A DNA stretch of 64,000 nt from Lelliottia nimipressuralis (GTDB taxonomy: Bacteria > Pseudomonadota > Gammaproteobacteria > Enterobacterales > Enterobacteriaceae), in contig NZ_SDDX01000001.1 of the NCBI RefSeq assembly GCF_004115925.1, positions 62,001 to 126,000 of the forward strand, given 5' to 3'. The notes beneath the pieces were generated by a model. The model saw only the letters and a program-made list of their open reading frames with translations. It did not search any database and had not been told where the DNA came from. Of this stretch, positions 1 to 9,118 are shown piece after piece (position 1 is the first letter of the stretch; each line of letters opens with the position of its first letter). A program made the position numbers and the translations under genes.

Positions 1-623
1 CGCACGAAGCGGACGGCGCGCGGGCATTGCAGTTGCTCGACCGCACCCACTGGGACGCGGTGATCCTCGATCTGATGCTCCCGAACGTGGACGGCCTGGA
101 GATCTGCCGCCGCATCCGCCAGCTTACCCGCTATCTGCCGATTATCATCATCAGCGCCCGCAGCAGTGAAACCGACCGCATCACCGGGCTTGAAACCGGC
201 GCCGACGATTACCTGGCCAAACCCTTCTCCGTCCAGGAGCTGATCGCCCGTATCAAAGCCCTGTTTCGCCGCCAGCAGGCGATGGGGCAGGCGCAGACCA
301 GCGGCACGATTGTCGCGCACGGGCTAACGCTCGATCCGCTCGCCCGCAGCGTGCGTCTGCACGGCAAAGAGGTGGATCTCACGCCACGCGAATTCGAGTT
401 GCTCTGGTTTTTTGCCCGTCACCCCGGCGAGGTCTTTTCGCGGCTCGCGCTGCTGGAACAGGTCTGGGGTTATCAGCACGAAGGCTACGAGCACACCGTT
501 AACACCCACATTAACCGCCTGCGGATCAAAATCGAAAAAGATGCCGCCGAGCCGGAAATTATTCGCACCGTCTGGGGCAAAGGGTACAAATTTGCGGAAC
601 TGAACCATGATGCGACGTCTTAG
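1..623 (+). CDS. OmpR/PhoB-family response regulator, 5' end outside window
   Basis: DNA-binding response regulator of a two-component system. The frame is open from base 3, so the gene begins upstream of the window and about 206 residues are visible. The receiver domain shows the phospho-acceptor Asp (codon 69-71, motif LDLMLP), the ISARS switch residue and the YLAKPF lysine. The C-terminal half is a winged helix of the Trans_reg_C type (LTPREFELL, then VNTHINRLRIKIE and VWGKGYKF). It overlaps the downstream kinase gene by 17 bp, so the pair is surely co-translated. The target genes are not known. I do not recognise it as a named E. coli K-12 regulator. Confidence 0.93.
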   Translation, partial: HEADGARALQLLDRTHWDAVILDLMLPNVDGLEICRRIRQLTRYLPIIIISARSSETDRITGLETGADDYLAKPFSVQELIARIKALFRRQQAMGQAQTSGTIVAHGLTLDPLARSVRLHGKEVDLTPREFELLWFFARHPGEVFSRLALLEQVWGYQHEGYEHTVNTHINRLRIKIEKDAAEPEIIRTVWGKGYKFAELNHDATS

Positions 624-2079
624 CCTCAGTCAGCGGCTGACGCTGCTGTTTATCCTGCTGCTGATCCTCTGTGCCACCGTGGCCTGTGTGGTGCAGCTCT
701 ACGCCAGCAAACAGTACGGTAACGCCATGGTGCAGCGTCTTTCCAGCAGTCTGGCGCAGCAGATCCTTCAGCGCGAGCCGGTGCTGGACGCCGAAGGGGG
801 CGTTGATCGCAGCCGCCTGAAACCGCTGTTTGATCGGCTGATGACCTTTAATCCCAGCGTTGAACTGTACGTGATCTCACCCGATGGCGATCTGCTGGCC
901 GACGCCGCACCGCCGGGCCATATTAAGCGGCAAAAAATCGCCATCGCGCCGCTGCAAACCTCTCTTAGTGGCACCAGCTGGCCGGTGTACGGTGACGATC
1001 CGCGCAGCCTGGATAAACAGAAAGTGTTTAGCGTAACGCCGCTGCGCCAGGACGGGGAGCTGCGCGGCTATCTGTATATTATCCTGCAGGGCGAGGAGTT
1101 TAACGCTCTGGCGGATATGGCGTGGCACAAGACGCTCTGGAGCACGGTAATGTGGTCTCTGCTGCTGGTGGCGGGCTTTGCCCTGCTGGCGGGAGGACTG
1201 GTCTGGTACTGGGTCACGCGGCCGGTAAAAAGGGTGACGGCGGAAGTGTCCGGACTGGAGCAGGACAGTATCAGCGCCATTAAACAGCTGGCAGCGCAAA
1301 CGCCGGTGCCAGGCTCGGCGGATGAAGTGACGCAACTGCGTAATACGTTTATCGAGCTGGCGCGCCAGATCACCGCGCAGTGGGACCGGCTGGCCGACAG
1401 CGACCGGCAGCGCCGGGAATTTATCGCCAATATCTCTCACGATTTACGCACGCCGCTGACGTCATTGCTGGGCTATCTGGAAACCCTGTCGCTGAAATCC
1501 GCCACCCTGAGCGCCGCGCAGCATCAGCAGTATCTGGCGACGGCCCTCAGACAGGGGCAAAAAGTGCGTCATCTCTCGCAGCAGCTGTTTGAGCTGGCCC
1601 GGCTGGAGCACGGCGGCATCAAGCCGCAGCGCGAGCGTTTTGCGATGGCGGAACTGATCTCTGACGTGGCACAAAAATTCGAACTGACCGCCCAGACGCG
1701 CCAGCTTCGGCTGCATATCGACGTGCCGGGGCCGCTGCCGCTGGTGTTTGCCGATGTGTCGATGATCGAGCGGGTAGTGACGAATCTGCTGGATAACGCC
1801 GTGCGTCATACACCGTCGGGCGGCGATATCCGGCTCTCCGTGTGGCAGGAGAACGAACAGCTGCAGGTAGAAGTGACCGACAGCGGGCCGGGCATTGAGG
1901 CGTCGTTGCGCGAAGAATTGTTCCAGCGTCCCTCGGCGTTAAGCCAACAGGCGTCGCGGGAGAATCGCGGTGGGTTAGGGCTGTTAATCGTGAAAAAGAT
2001 GCTGGAGCTACATGGGGGCGGGATCAGTCTGCTGGATTCTGAACCGGGGGCGACATTCCGCTTTTTTGTGCCGCTTTAA
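607..2079 (+). CDS. Sensor histidine kinase partner of the upstream regulator
   Basis: Inner-membrane sensor kinase, 490 residues. TM1 lies at about 11-31, followed by a periplasmic sensor segment of about 145 residues, TM2 at about 178-202 and a HAMP linker. The H-box (ANISHDLRTPL) has phospho-accepting His278; then come the N-box (LLDNAVRHTP, about 394-403), the G1 box (VTDSGPGI) and the G2 box (GGLGLLIVKK). All catalytic boxes are intact. The ligand cannot be inferred, because the periplasmic part matches no sensor domain I know. The ATG at 607 lies inside the end of the regulator gene. The operon ends convergently with artJ. The signal sensed and the regulon are open questions. Confidence 0.93.
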   Translation: MMRRLSLSQRLTLLFILLLILCATVACVVQLYASKQYGNAMVQRLSSSLAQQILQREPVLDAEGGVDRSRLKPLFDRLMTFNPSVELYVISPDGDLLADAAPPGHIKRQKIAIAPLQTSLSGTSWPVYGDDPRSLDKQKVFSVTPLRQDGELRGYLYIILQGEEFNALADMAWHKTLWSTVMWSLLLVAGFALLAGGLVWYWVTRPVKRVTAEVSGLEQDSISAIKQLAAQTPVPGSADEVTQLRNTFIELARQITAQWDRLADSDRQRREFIANISHDLRTPLTSLLGYLETLSLKSATLSAAQHQQYLATALRQGQKVRHLSQQLFELARLEHGGIKPQRERFAMAELISDVAQKFELTAQTRQLRLHIDVPGPLPLVFADVSMIERVVTNLLDNAVRHTPSGGDIRLSVWQENEQLQVEVTDSGPGIEASLREELFQRPSALSQQASRENRGGLGLLIVKKMLELHGGGISLLDSEPGATFRFFVPL

Positions 2080-2080
2080 G

Positions 2081-2110
2081 AAAAACCGGGCGGCGCAACC
2101 GCCACCCGGC
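2081..2110 (-). terminator. Terminator of artJ
   Basis: Hairpin with outer arms CCGGG/CCCGG and inner arms GGCG/CGCC around a CAAC loop (2086-2109, one mismatch). Read on the minus strand it is followed by TTTTT (complement of 2081-2085), so it fits rho-independent termination of artJ. On the plus strand no good T-run follows, so it would only weakly stop the two-component operon. Confidence 0.75.
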
Positions 2111-2125
2111 AATATCATTTTAAAA

Positions 2126-2857
2126 TTACTGCGGGAACCACTGGTCGCTAATTTTCTGGTAAGTCCCGTCAGTTTTAATCGCTTTCAGCGCGCCGTTCAG
2201 TTTTTCCAGCAGGGCTTTGTTATCCGGTCGTACAGCGATACCCAGACCGGTGCCGAAATACTGCGGATCGGTCACTTTCTCGGTCGCGGTACCCAGCTGT
2301 GGATTGGTTTTCAGCCACTCGTTCACCACCGCCGTATCGCCAAAGACCCCGTCAATACGGCCATTTTTCAGGTCGATGATCGCGTTCTGGTAGCTGTCAT
2401 AGGCCACGGTTTTCACTTCCGGATGCTTATCCTGCAGGTATTTCTGGTGCGTGGTGCCGTTTTCCATCCCGATGCGTTTGCCTTTCAGCTGATCAAAAGA
2501 GGTGTAAGCCCCTTTCTTCGCAATCACCACAGCGGAGTTGGCGTAGTACGGGTCGGTAAAGGAGACCTGCTTGCTACGCTCTGGCGTGATGTCCATACCG
2601 GAAATCACCGCGTCATATTTTTTGAATTTCAGAGACGGGATCAGGCTGTCGAACGCGTGGTTAGTGAATGTGCAGTCGGCCTGCATCTGTTTGCACAGCG
2701 CTTTGGCGAGGTCGATATCAAAACCCACGATCTGGTTGCTGGCATCCAGCGATTCGAACGGCGGATAGGTCGCTGAAACGCCGAAATTGATTTTATCTGC
2801 AGCCGATGCGCCTGCGGCGAATGTTGCCAGTAATGCAGCCAGAACTAACTTTTTCAT
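2126..2857 (-). CDS. artJ: Arginine-specific periplasmic binding protein
   Basis: Periplasmic solute-binding protein (SBP family 3, 243 residues) that captures L-arginine for the ArtQM-ArtP ABC transporter. The signal peptide MKKLVLAALLATFAAGASA is followed by mature ADKINFG. Family motifs include YPPFESLDASN, VGFDIDLAKALCKQM, the GMDITPERS segment and a C-terminal LKAIKTDGTYQKISDQWF. The ATG at 2857 was chosen because it opens the signal peptide and has a GGGAG ribosome-binding site; an upstream in-frame start would put 17 extra residues before it. It is transcribed alone, with its own terminator and a promoter carrying ARG boxes, so arginine repression by ArgR is likely. ArtI, encoded at 4420-5151, is its paralogue. 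Confidence 0.96.
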   Translation of the reverse strand: MKKLVLAALLATFAAGASAADKINFGVSATYPPFESLDASNQIVGFDIDLAKALCKQMQADCTFTNHAFDSLIPSLKFKKYDAVISGMDITPERSKQVSFTDPYYANSAVVIAKKGAYTSFDQLKGKRIGMENGTTHQKYLQDKHPEVKTVAYDSYQNAIIDLKNGRIDGVFGDTAVVNEWLKTNPQLGTATEKVTDPQYFGTGLGIAVRPDNKALLEKLNGALKAIKTDGTYQKISDQWFPQ

Positions 2858-2914
2858 TTGAATGCTCCCGTCTGTCAATCTTGTCATTATGCGCCGTGTC
2901 TGCGGCATGGATGT

Positions 2915-2963
2915 ACAATGCCAGTTAATGAATTTGTATGCAATATTTATGATTAAGTATTTT
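2915..2963 (-). promoter_or_regulatory. artJ promoter with tandem ARG boxes
   Basis: Two ARG-box-like palindromes lie 21 bp apart, the spacing ArgR hexamers use: TGAATttgtATGCA at 2929-2942 (one mismatch to TGAATnnnnATTCA) and TGATTaagtATTTT at 2950-2963 (three mismatches). A minus-strand -35 TTGCAT (2938-2943) overlaps the first box, and 17 bp further is a -10-like CATTGT (2915-2920). Arginine repression of artJ is known in E. coli. The promoter hexamers are my reading. Confidence 0.65.
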
Positions 2964-2973
2964 TTTTTGAAAT

Positions 2974-3007
2974 AAAAAAACGGGCAGTCGTTAGACTTAC
3001 CCGTTTT
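2974..3007 (-). terminator. Terminator of artPIQM
   Basis: The arms AAAACGGG and CCCGTTTT enclose an approximately 17-nt loop just after the artM stop. On the minus strand the hairpin runs directly into a T-tract (complement of the A-run at 2974-2980). This closes the artPIQM operon. Confidence 0.7.
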
Positions 3008-3028
3008 CGTGATGCAGTGATTATGCAG

Positions 3029-3697
3029 TTAGTTTCGACGCTCAAAGGCCAGCGCTTTGTTCTCGATAAGACGCATCAGCAGGGTCAGCAGGCCGTTCAC
3101 CACCAGGTAAACCAGACCGGCTGCGCCAAAGACCATCACATCATAGGTGCGTCCGTACAATAGCTGGCCGTGGCCCATGACTTCCATCAGCGTAATGGTG
3201 TAAGCCAGAGAGGTACTTTTAAACACCAGCACCACTTCGTTGGAGTAGGAAGAGAGCGCGCGTTTGAACGCATATGGCAGCAGGATCGCCAGCGTGTCTT
3301 TCTTGCTCATGCCCAGCGCCCCGCAGGACTGCCACTGGCCTTCCGGAATGGCGCGAATCGCACCATAAAACAGTTGAGTGGTATACGCCGCGCTGTTCAG
3401 GGAGAGCGCAATCAGCGCGCACAGCCAGGGTTCAGACAGCAGATGCCAGATAACAGGGTAGTTCTGCAGCGACGGGAACTGGCCCGGTCCGTAGTAAATC
3501 AGGAAGATCTGCACCAGCAGCGGCGTACCGGTAAACAGTGTGATATAGGCGCGAACCACCCACACCAGCACCGGCGTTTTCAGCGTCAGAACGATGGTGA
3601 AAAAGAGGGCCAGAATCAGCGCCACCACGATAGATGCCACGGTCAGCGTCAGGCTGGTGTGCAGCCCTTTCATCAGCTCAGGTAAATACTCAAGCAT
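3029..3697 (-). CDS. artM: Arginine ABC transporter permease ArtM
   Basis: Inner-membrane permease subunit (222 residues, His/Glu/Gln/Arg family). An N-terminal LPELMKGLHTSLTLTVASIV segment is followed by about five membrane helices. The coupling loop that contacts the ATPase is visible as AIRAIPEGQWQSCGALGMSKKD. It pairs with ArtQ to form the channel. Its start codon shares one base with the artQ stop (ATGA at 3697), showing translational coupling. It is the last gene of artPIQM. Confidence 0.96.
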   Translation of the reverse strand: MLEYLPELMKGLHTSLTLTVASIVVALILALFFTIVLTLKTPVLVWVVRAYITLFTGTPLLVQIFLIYYGPGQFPSLQNYPVIWHLLSEPWLCALIALSLNSAAYTTQLFYGAIRAIPEGQWQSCGALGMSKKDTLAILLPYAFKRALSSYSNEVVLVFKSTSLAYTITLMEVMGHGQLLYGRTYDVMVFGAAGLVYLVVNGLLTLLMRLIENKALAFERRN

Positions 3698-4413
3698 CAG
3701 CCTGGTCTCCGTTCAAAACGCGTTGCGCGCAGATCAATACGTTTGAGAACGTATTGGCTCAGCAACGTGATCACCAGGTAGATAGCCGCCGCAACGATAT
3801 ACCAGGTGAAAGGCTCCTGGGTGCGGGTGGCGATGCTTTTAGTTTGCAGCATTAAATCGTTCACACTAATCAGGCTCACCAGCGCGGTGTCTTTCAACAG
3901 CACCAGCCACTGGTTGCCCAAACCCGGCAGGGCATGCCGCCACATCTGCGGCATCACCAGGCGGAAGAAAATGGCGGCTTTCGATAAGCCCAGCGCCTGG
4001 CCGGATTCCCACTGACCCACGGGCACCGCTTTCAGCGCGCCGCGCAGCGTCTGGGACGCATAGGCGGAGTAGAGCAGAGAAAGGGCAATCACGCCGCACA
4101 GGAACGGGCTGACGTCAAAGTTTTCAATCTGCATCTGCACCGGGATCTGCGCAAAGCCGAGGTTAAGGGTAAAGCCGTCCGACAGCGTTAGCAGCAGCTG
4201 TGAGGAGCCGAAATAGATAAACAGAACCACCAGGATTTCCGGCAGCCCGCGCAGAACCGTCACCAGCGCTGAGCCCGCCCATGCGACCGGGCGCCATTTG
4301 GCTGACTCCCACACCGCAAAGAACATCGCCAGCACAAGGCCGATAATGAGTGCGCAAACGGCAAGGCCGACGGTCATCCCGGCGGCACTTGCTAAAGGAA
4401 AAATTTCGTTCAT
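3697..4413 (-). CDS. artQ: Arginine ABC transporter permease ArtQ
   Basis: Inner-membrane permease subunit, 238 residues, partner of ArtM. It carries the family coupling loop ([20 protein letters not shown], about 130-149) and several hydrophobic helices starting with [20 protein letters not shown]. The gene lies 6 bp after artI and overlaps artM by one base. Sequence and context both support the arginine assignment. Confidence 0.96.
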   Translation of the reverse strand: MNEIFPLASAAGMTVGLAVCALIIGLVLAMFFAVWESAKWRPVAWAGSALVTVLRGLPEILVVLFIYFGSSQLLLTLSDGFTLNLGFAQIPVQMQIENFDVSPFLCGVIALSLLYSAYASQTLRGALKAVPVGQWESGQALGLSKAAIFFRLVMPQMWRHALPGLGNQWLVLLKDTALVSLISVNDLMLQTKSIATRTQEPFTWYIVAAAIYLVITLLSQYVLKRIDLRATRFERRPG

Positions 4414-4419
4414 CAGATC

Positions 4420-5151
4420 TTACTTCTGGAACCATTTGGAATAGATGGTTTCGTACGTGCCGTCTTTTTTCACTTTATCCAGCGCAGTATTGAGCTTCTG
4501 CTGCAGGTGAGTGTTGCCCTGACGAACAGCGATGCCCAGACCGGTACCGAAGTAATCTTTGTCCGTCACTTTGTCACCGATAGCGGCCAGTTTCGGATCG
4601 GCTTTCAGCCACTCGGTGACCACGGCAGTGTCACCGAATACGGCATCAATACGACCATTCTGCATATCCAGCTTGGCGTTCATGTAGCTGTCGTAAGGCA
4701 CAACGGTGATTTCCGGGTGCTTATCGGTGATGAATTTCTGGTGCGTAGAGCCGTTCTGCATACCGACTTTTTTGCCTTTCAGCGCGGCGATATCCGCAAT
4801 TTTGCCTTTCTGACCGACGAACAGGGCCGAGTTTTCATAGTACGGCTGAGTGAACAGCACCTGTTTTTCACGTTCTGGCGTGATGTCCATTCCGGAAATC
4901 ACCGCGTCGAAACGACGGAACTTCAGGCTTGGGATCAGGCTGTCGAACGCCTGGTTGGTAAAGGTGCAGGTGGCGTCGATCTCTTTACACAGCGCGTTCG
5001 CCAGATCCACATCGAAGCCCACGATCTTATTGCTGGCATCCATGGATTCAAACGGAGGGTAAGACGCTTCCATGGCAAAACGAATCGTCTGTGCTGCGGT
5101 AGCGGAAAGGCTGACGCTGGCAAGCAGCGCGGCAATCAGTACTTTTTTCAT
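4420..5151 (-). CDS. artI: Arginine transporter periplasmic binding protein ArtI
   Basis: Periplasmic SBP family 3 protein, 243 residues, close paralogue of ArtJ. The signal peptide is MKKVLIAALLASVSLSATA. Conserved pieces are YPPFESMDASN, VGFDVDLANALCKEI, SGMDITPERE and a C-terminal KDGTYETIYSKWFQ. The ATG at 5151 was preferred over upstream in-frame starts because it opens the signal peptide and follows an AGGGA site. It lies 19 bp after artP in artPIQM. Unlike artJ it sits inside the permease operon, so it is made with the membrane components. Confidence 0.95.
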   Translation of the reverse strand: MKKVLIAALLASVSLSATAAQTIRFAMEASYPPFESMDASNKIVGFDVDLANALCKEIDATCTFTNQAFDSLIPSLKFRRFDAVISGMDITPEREKQVLFTQPYYENSALFVGQKGKIADIAALKGKKVGMQNGSTHQKFITDKHPEITVVPYDSYMNAKLDMQNGRIDAVFGDTAVVTEWLKADPKLAAIGDKVTDKDYFGTGLGIAVRQGNTHLQQKLNTALDKVKKDGTYETIYSKWFQK

Positions 5152-5170
5152 TGTCATTTTCCCTAACACA

Positions 5171-5899
5171 TCAGTGAGATAAATAGTTTTTAAAGGCGTC
5201 GGTTTGCGGGGCGGTAAAGCAGCTCGCATCACCTTGTTCAACAATATGACCGTTTTCCATGTACACCACGCGGCTGGCGGTTTTGCGCGCCACTTCCACT
5301 TCATGGGTCACAATCACCTGTGTGATATTGGTTTCGGCCAGCTCGCGGATGATGCTGACGATCTGGGCGGTAATTTCCGGGTCCAGCGCGGCGGTAGGCT
5401 CATCGAACAGCAGTACCTGCGGCTCCATCATCAGCGCACGGGCAATGGCGACACGCTGTTGCTGTCCACCGGACAGGTGCAGCGGATAGCGATCGCTGTA
5501 AGGTTTTAAGCGCAGACGTTCGAGCAGCTTTTCAGCGCGGGCGAGGGCCTGATCTTTGCTTAAACCCAGCACGCGGCAGGGCGCTTCAATCAGGTTTTGC
5601 TGCACGGTGAGGTGCGGCCAGAGATTGTATTGCTGAAACACCATGCCGACGTTCTGACGCAGATCGCGGATCGCTTTATCAGAAGGGGCTTTGGCGAAAT
5701 CGAAATGATTTCCGGCAATCGCGAGCGTGCCGGAACGTGGCATTTCAAGCAGATTGAGGACGCGCAGCAGTGAGCTTTTGCCCGCACCGCTTGGGCCGAG
5801 CAAAACCAGCGTTTCGCCCTCTGGGCAGTTCAGCGTGATGTCGAACAGCGCCTGGTGTGCGCCGTAGAAGCAGTTAATGCCGTTTAGTTGAATACTCAT
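5171..5899 (-). CDS. artP: Arginine ABC transporter ATP-binding protein ArtP
   Basis: Cytoplasmic ATPase that powers arginine import through ArtQM, 242 residues. It has Walker A GPSGAGKS (35-42), Q-loop [11 protein letters not shown], signature LSGGQQQR (142-149), Walker B VLLFDEP (162-168) and an H-loop in VIVTHEV. It is the first gene of artPIQM. The start at 5899 matches the usual family length. ArgR control is likely from the upstream region. Confidence 0.97.
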   Translation of the reverse strand: MSIQLNGINCFYGAHQALFDITLNCPEGETLVLLGPSGAGKSSLLRVLNLLEMPRSGTLAIAGNHFDFAKAPSDKAIRDLRQNVGMVFQQYNLWPHLTVQQNLIEAPCRVLGLSKDQALARAEKLLERLRLKPYSDRYPLHLSGGQQQRVAIARALMMEPQVLLFDEPTAALDPEITAQIVSIIRELAETNITQVIVTHEVEVARKTASRVVYMENGHIVEQGDASCFTAPQTDAFKNYLSH

Positions 5900-5948
5900 C
5901 GGGGCAGTCTTTACTCATCCAGGCAATCTATAGCAATTGAGGCCGCAG

Positions 5949-5997
5949 ATAGTACCGTTGACAGAATAGTTATGCAATATTTATGCGTTAAAAGTTA
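5949..5997 (-). promoter_or_regulatory. artP promoter with ARG-box-like sites
   Basis: The minus strand shows -35 TTGCAT (5972-5977), a 17-bp spacer and -10 TACTAT (5949-5954). Over the -35 lies AGAATagttATGCA (5963-5976, two mismatches to the ARG box). A degenerate second box (TGCGTtaaaAGTTA, 5984-5997) sits at the 21-bp offset. The 15 bases TATGCAATATTTATG (5971-5985) occur identically at the artJ promoter. The second box is weak. Confidence 0.55.
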
Positions 5998-6116
5998 AAT
6001 ATAAACCGTATTCACGTTTAAACATAGCACAAAATAGCGAAGGGCATAGGGGGTGAGAATAAATGTCGGCATTCCTCTCGAAATGCCGCACATTTTACGG
6101 GGGAAACTTTTTTGAA

Positions 6117-6635
6117 CTAACGATTCTCTATCGACTGGCGAAGCGTACCGGCAGGGGCGTGGACGCTGCCGCCGATGTAGCGCACGTCGTCGATGGCCCA
6201 GCACTGGCCCTCACGGATCATCAGCACTTCATCCTGCCAGGTCTGGCTGCCTTGCGTCAGTTTGACTCGCAGCGGGATGTTGCGCGCATCGGTGTTCGGG
6301 ATGGTAGAGGCGCTGGAGACGTCTGCGCGGTCAGGCAGCGTGGTGCGGCTGGAGAACGGATCGGATTTCAGCAGCGCGTTGTGCTGCGGATCGCGCGAGG
6401 CATCGTTAAGCAGTTTCGCCAGGTTGTCACTCAGGTACGGGCGCAGAGCGGTGAGATCGCTGCTGCGATGCGAAATGCGGTAATCATAGAACTGTTGAGC
6501 CACGGCATCCGGGCCGCCGTCAATGCACGGACCGCTGCGTGTCCCGATATCCTTAAAAGCCGGTGTCACCGTGGTGGTGCAGGCGCTGAGCAGCAGCGCG
6601 CACGGCACTAAAAGCGTCAAAGCAGAATAGCGCAT
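6117..6635 (-). CDS. ybjP: Putative lipoprotein YbjP
   Basis: Predicted lipoprotein of unknown function, 172 residues. The signal peptide ends in lipobox LLSAC with Cys19 as the lipidated residue; the following TTT contains no Asp at +2, so outer-membrane sorting is expected. The remainder (DUF3828-like, with VAQQFYDYRISHRSSDL and QCWAIDDVRYIGG) looks like a secreted globular domain. Synteny beside artP supports the name. The approximately 217 bp to artP carry the artP promoter, so it is a separate unit. Confidence 0.88.
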   Translation of the reverse strand: MRYSALTLLVPCALLLSACTTTVTPAFKDIGTRSGPCIDGGPDAVAQQFYDYRISHRSSDLTALRPYLSDNLAKLLNDASRDPQHNALLKSDPFSSRTTLPDRADVSSASTIPNTDARNIPLRVKLTQGSQTWQDEVLMIREGQCWAIDDVRYIGGSVHAPAGTLRQSIENR

Positions 6636-6864
6636 GTTGATTTCCTTAATGATTAACTATCCTTTCAATAATAGCGTAACGAACCGATAATGCGGCTGAG
6701 TTAATCCGCTAACGCATTGAACGTTAAATAATCGTCATACTTCCGCATGCCGATGCATTTAACGCGTTCGTTCACCCGTTCACTGACTCACGTCAGCTAC
6801 GGGGGATTCTCTCACGTGCTGCCTTGTGACTACGTGACTATTTTGAGTATTGAAGGAGATAAAC

Positions 6865-7188
6865 ATGCAATTTTCCACCACCCCGACTCTGGAAGGACAG
6901 CCGATTGTCGAGTATTGCGGCGTTGTCACCGGTGAAGCCATCCTTGGCGCGAACATCTTCCGCGACTTTTTTGCCGGGATCCGCGATATCGTCGGTGGGC
7001 GTTCGGGTGCCTATGAGAAAGAGCTGCGGAAAGCGCGGGAAATCGCGTTTAAAGAGCTGGGCGAGCAGGCCAAATCCCTGGGCGCGGATGCCGTTGTGGG
7101 CATTGATATCGACTACGAAACGGTCGGCAAAGACGCCAGCATGCTGATGGTGAGCGTCAGCGGTACGGCGGTGAAAACGCGCCGATGA
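6865..7188 (+). CDS. ybjQ: UPF0145/DUF74 family protein YbjQ
   Basis: Small cytoplasmic protein of 107 residues, the normal size of the YbjQ family (sometimes labelled heavy-metal-binding, without firm function). Conserved segments include [23 protein letters not shown], followed by [16 protein letters not shown] and [14 protein letters not shown]. The ATG at 6865 is preferred over one 15 bp earlier because AAGGAG (6852-6857) is correctly spaced from it. The stop overlaps the amiD start by 4 bp (ATGA), so the two are translationally coupled. Confidence 0.93.
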   Translation: MQFSTTPTLEGQPIVEYCGVVTGEAILGANIFRDFFAGIRDIVGGRSGAYEKELRKAREIAFKELGEQAKSLGADAVVGIDIDYETVGKDASMLMVSVSGTAVKTRR

Positions 7189-8012
7189 AACGTTTGTGGT
7201 CCACGCTCCTGCTGGCGGTGTTGCTGTCAGGCTGCGCAGAGAAAGGGATTATCGATAAAGGGGCCTACGAGCTGGACACGCGGCATCAGGCGCAGGCGGC
7301 GTATCCGCGGATCAAAGTGCTGGTCATTCATTATACCGCCGATGATTTTGACAGCTCACTTGCGACGCTCACGGACAAAAACGTCAGCTCCCACTATCTG
7401 ATTCCGGCCAGACCGCCTGAGCCGTCCGGCAAACCGCGCATCTGGCAGCTGGTGCCGGAGAAGGATTTAGCCTGGCACGCGGGGATCAGTTTCTGGCGCG
7501 GAACGAACCGCATCAACGATACCTCGATTGGTATTGAGCTGGAAAACCGTGGCTGGCAAAAGTCGAACGGCGAGAAAATCTTCACCCCGTTTGAACCGGC
7601 GCAAATCGCGGCGCTTATTCCCCTCGCCAAAGACATTATTGCCCGCTACGACATCAAACCGGAAAACGTGGTGGCCCATTCGGATATTGCCCCGCAGCGT
7701 AAAGACGATCCCGGCCCGCTGTTTCCCTGGCAGCAGCTGGCACAGCAGGGCATTGGTGCCTGGCCCGATCCCGCCCGCGTGACGTTTTATCTCAACGGAA
7801 AGTCGAAGTATGAGCGCGTAGAGACGGCAGCGTTGCTCGACCTGCTGGCGCGCTACGGCTATGACGTGCCGGAGAACAGCACCGAGGCGCAGCAAAAACG
7901 GGTGATTATGGTCTTCCAGATGCACTACCGTCCCCAGCTGTGGAACGGCATTGCCGATGCAGAAACGCTGGCGATTGCCAGCGCGTTGTTAGAGAAATAC
8001 GGCCAGGGATAA
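7185..8012 (+). CDS. amiD: N-acetylmuramoyl-L-alanine amidase AmiD, outer-membrane lipoprotein
   Basis: Zinc amidase that cleaves the bond between MurNAc (or anhydro-MurNAc) and the stem peptide, 275 residues. Lipobox LLSGC gives Cys17. The Amidase_2 domain shows its zinc ligands and catalytic residues: His in [10 protein letters not shown] (His49), Glu in IGIELENRG, His in VVAHSDIAP and Asp in RKDDPGP. A C-terminal peptidoglycan-binding-like segment follows (about 200-270, [10 protein letters not shown] and [10 protein letters not shown]). It is coupled to ybjQ by a 4-bp overlap. Its stop codon directly abuts the convergent ybjS stop. Confidence 0.95.
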   Translation: MKRLWSTLLLAVLLSGCAEKGIIDKGAYELDTRHQAQAAYPRIKVLVIHYTADDFDSSLATLTDKNVSSHYLIPARPPEPSGKPRIWQLVPEKDLAWHAGISFWRGTNRINDTSIGIELENRGWQKSNGEKIFTPFEPAQIAALIPLAKDIIARYDIKPENVVAHSDIAPQRKDDPGPLFPWQQLAQQGIGAWPDPARVTFYLNGKSKYERVETAALLDLLARYGYDVPENSTEAQQKRVIMVFQMHYRPQLWNGIADAETLAIASALLEKYGQG

Positions 8013-9026
8013 TTACCGGTGCAGTTTGCCGTGGTCGCGCAGCCAGGCTGCTGTGCGCACGATCCCTTCATCCAGCGTGACGATGGGCTGATAACCCAGC
8101 TCGGTTTCAGCGCGCGTGGTATCCAGCGTAAAATCGAAGTTCAGCTTTGACACGCCGTAGTGGGTCAGCGCCGGCTCTTTCGCCGATTTATTGCCAAAGC
8201 GCTCCATGCTGCGGGCGATCATGTCCAGCATCGGGTAGGGCACAGAACGAATGCGGCAGTGAATGTTCAGCTCATCGATCAGGCGCTGGACGATGCTACG
8301 CAGCGTCTGCGGCTCGCCGTTGGTGATGTTGTAGGCGCGGCCGGACACCAGATGATCGCACTCGGACTGACTGGCCAGCCACATGGCGTGGATCGCGTTC
8401 TCGTAGTAGGTCATATCCACCAGCGCATCGCCGCCGCGCGGCAGCAGCACGCTGCCGTAGTGGTGCATCATCTGCGCCAGACGCGGGATAAACACTTTGT
8501 CGTGCGGCCCAAACAGGCTCTGTGGACGCAGAACGGTGAAACGGGTGTGCGGGTTTGACTGCGCCAGCAGATCGATCACCTCTTCGCTGGCCGCTTTGCT
8601 GCGCGCAAACTCACAGGCGAAACGCGCCGGGCGGAAATCTTCCTGAATATCGCGATGGTGGTGATAATCAAAATAGAGCGACGGGGAGGAGATATGCACA
8701 AAGTTGCGTACGCCCCAGGCGACGGCCCATTCACCGAGGCGGCGAGTGGCGCGAACGTTAGCCAGGTCGAACGCCTGCTGCGTTCCCCAGGGAGAGGTAA
8801 AGCTGGAGCAGTGCCACAGTGTATCGATTCCGGCGAGCATGACTTTGGCCTGCGAAGACACCAGCTCTGTCAGATCGGCGTGGATGAATTCCGCGCCCAT
8901 TTTTTGCAGGAGTTTACCCATCGCTTCGTTGCGACCGGTGGCTCTGACGCTGATGCCTTTCTGACGCAAAAACTCGACCGCATTTCGGCCTAAGCCGCTG
9001 GTGGCGCCGGTAACCAGTACCTTCAT
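8013..9026 (-). CDS. ybjS: NAD(P)-dependent epimerase/dehydratase-like protein YbjS
   Basis: Extended short-chain dehydrogenase fold, 337 residues, of unknown substrate (3-beta-HSD-like). The N-terminal Rossmann motif is VTGATSGLG. The usual YxxxK active-site position reads FARSK, with Phe replacing Tyr, and an upstream Ser is kept (HISSPSLY). I believe the E. coli protein has the same change, so it is a family trait rather than damage here. The ATG at 9026 gives the usual length and opens the Rossmann strand. It lies 92 bp downstream of ybjT on the same strand. Confidence 0.9.
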   Translation of the reverse strand: MKVLVTGATSGLGRNAVEFLRQKGISVRATGRNEAMGKLLQKMGAEFIHADLTELVSSQAKVMLAGIDTLWHCSSFTSPWGTQQAFDLANVRATRRLGEWAVAWGVRNFVHISSPSLYFDYHHHRDIQEDFRPARFACEFARSKAASEEVIDLLAQSNPHTRFTVLRPQSLFGPHDKVFIPRLAQMMHHYGSVLLPRGGDALVDMTYYENAIHAMWLASQSECDHLVSGRAYNITNGEPQTLRSIVQRLIDELNIHCRIRSVPYPMLDMIARSMERFGNKSAKEPALTHYGVSKLNFDFTLDTTRAETELGYQPIVTLDEGIVRTAAWLRDHGKLHR

Positions 9027-9118
9027 ATCTATCCACTGTGTTGAAAAGAATTTCGTGCGCATTCTTCCGTGAATTACGTCACGATGCAATGGGAAAGGTG
9101 AAAGAATCAGAGTTTAAA

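Noticed and set aside
877..1440. 187-codon minus-strand frame inside the kinase gene
   Set aside because: It is an antisense shadow of a GC-rich gene with an intact and recognisable product on the plus strand.
5958..5986. Plus-strand TTGACA with TTATGC 17 bp later upstream of artP
   Set aside because: It points into the 3' end of ybjP with no gene to serve, and overlaps the better minus-strand artP promoter.
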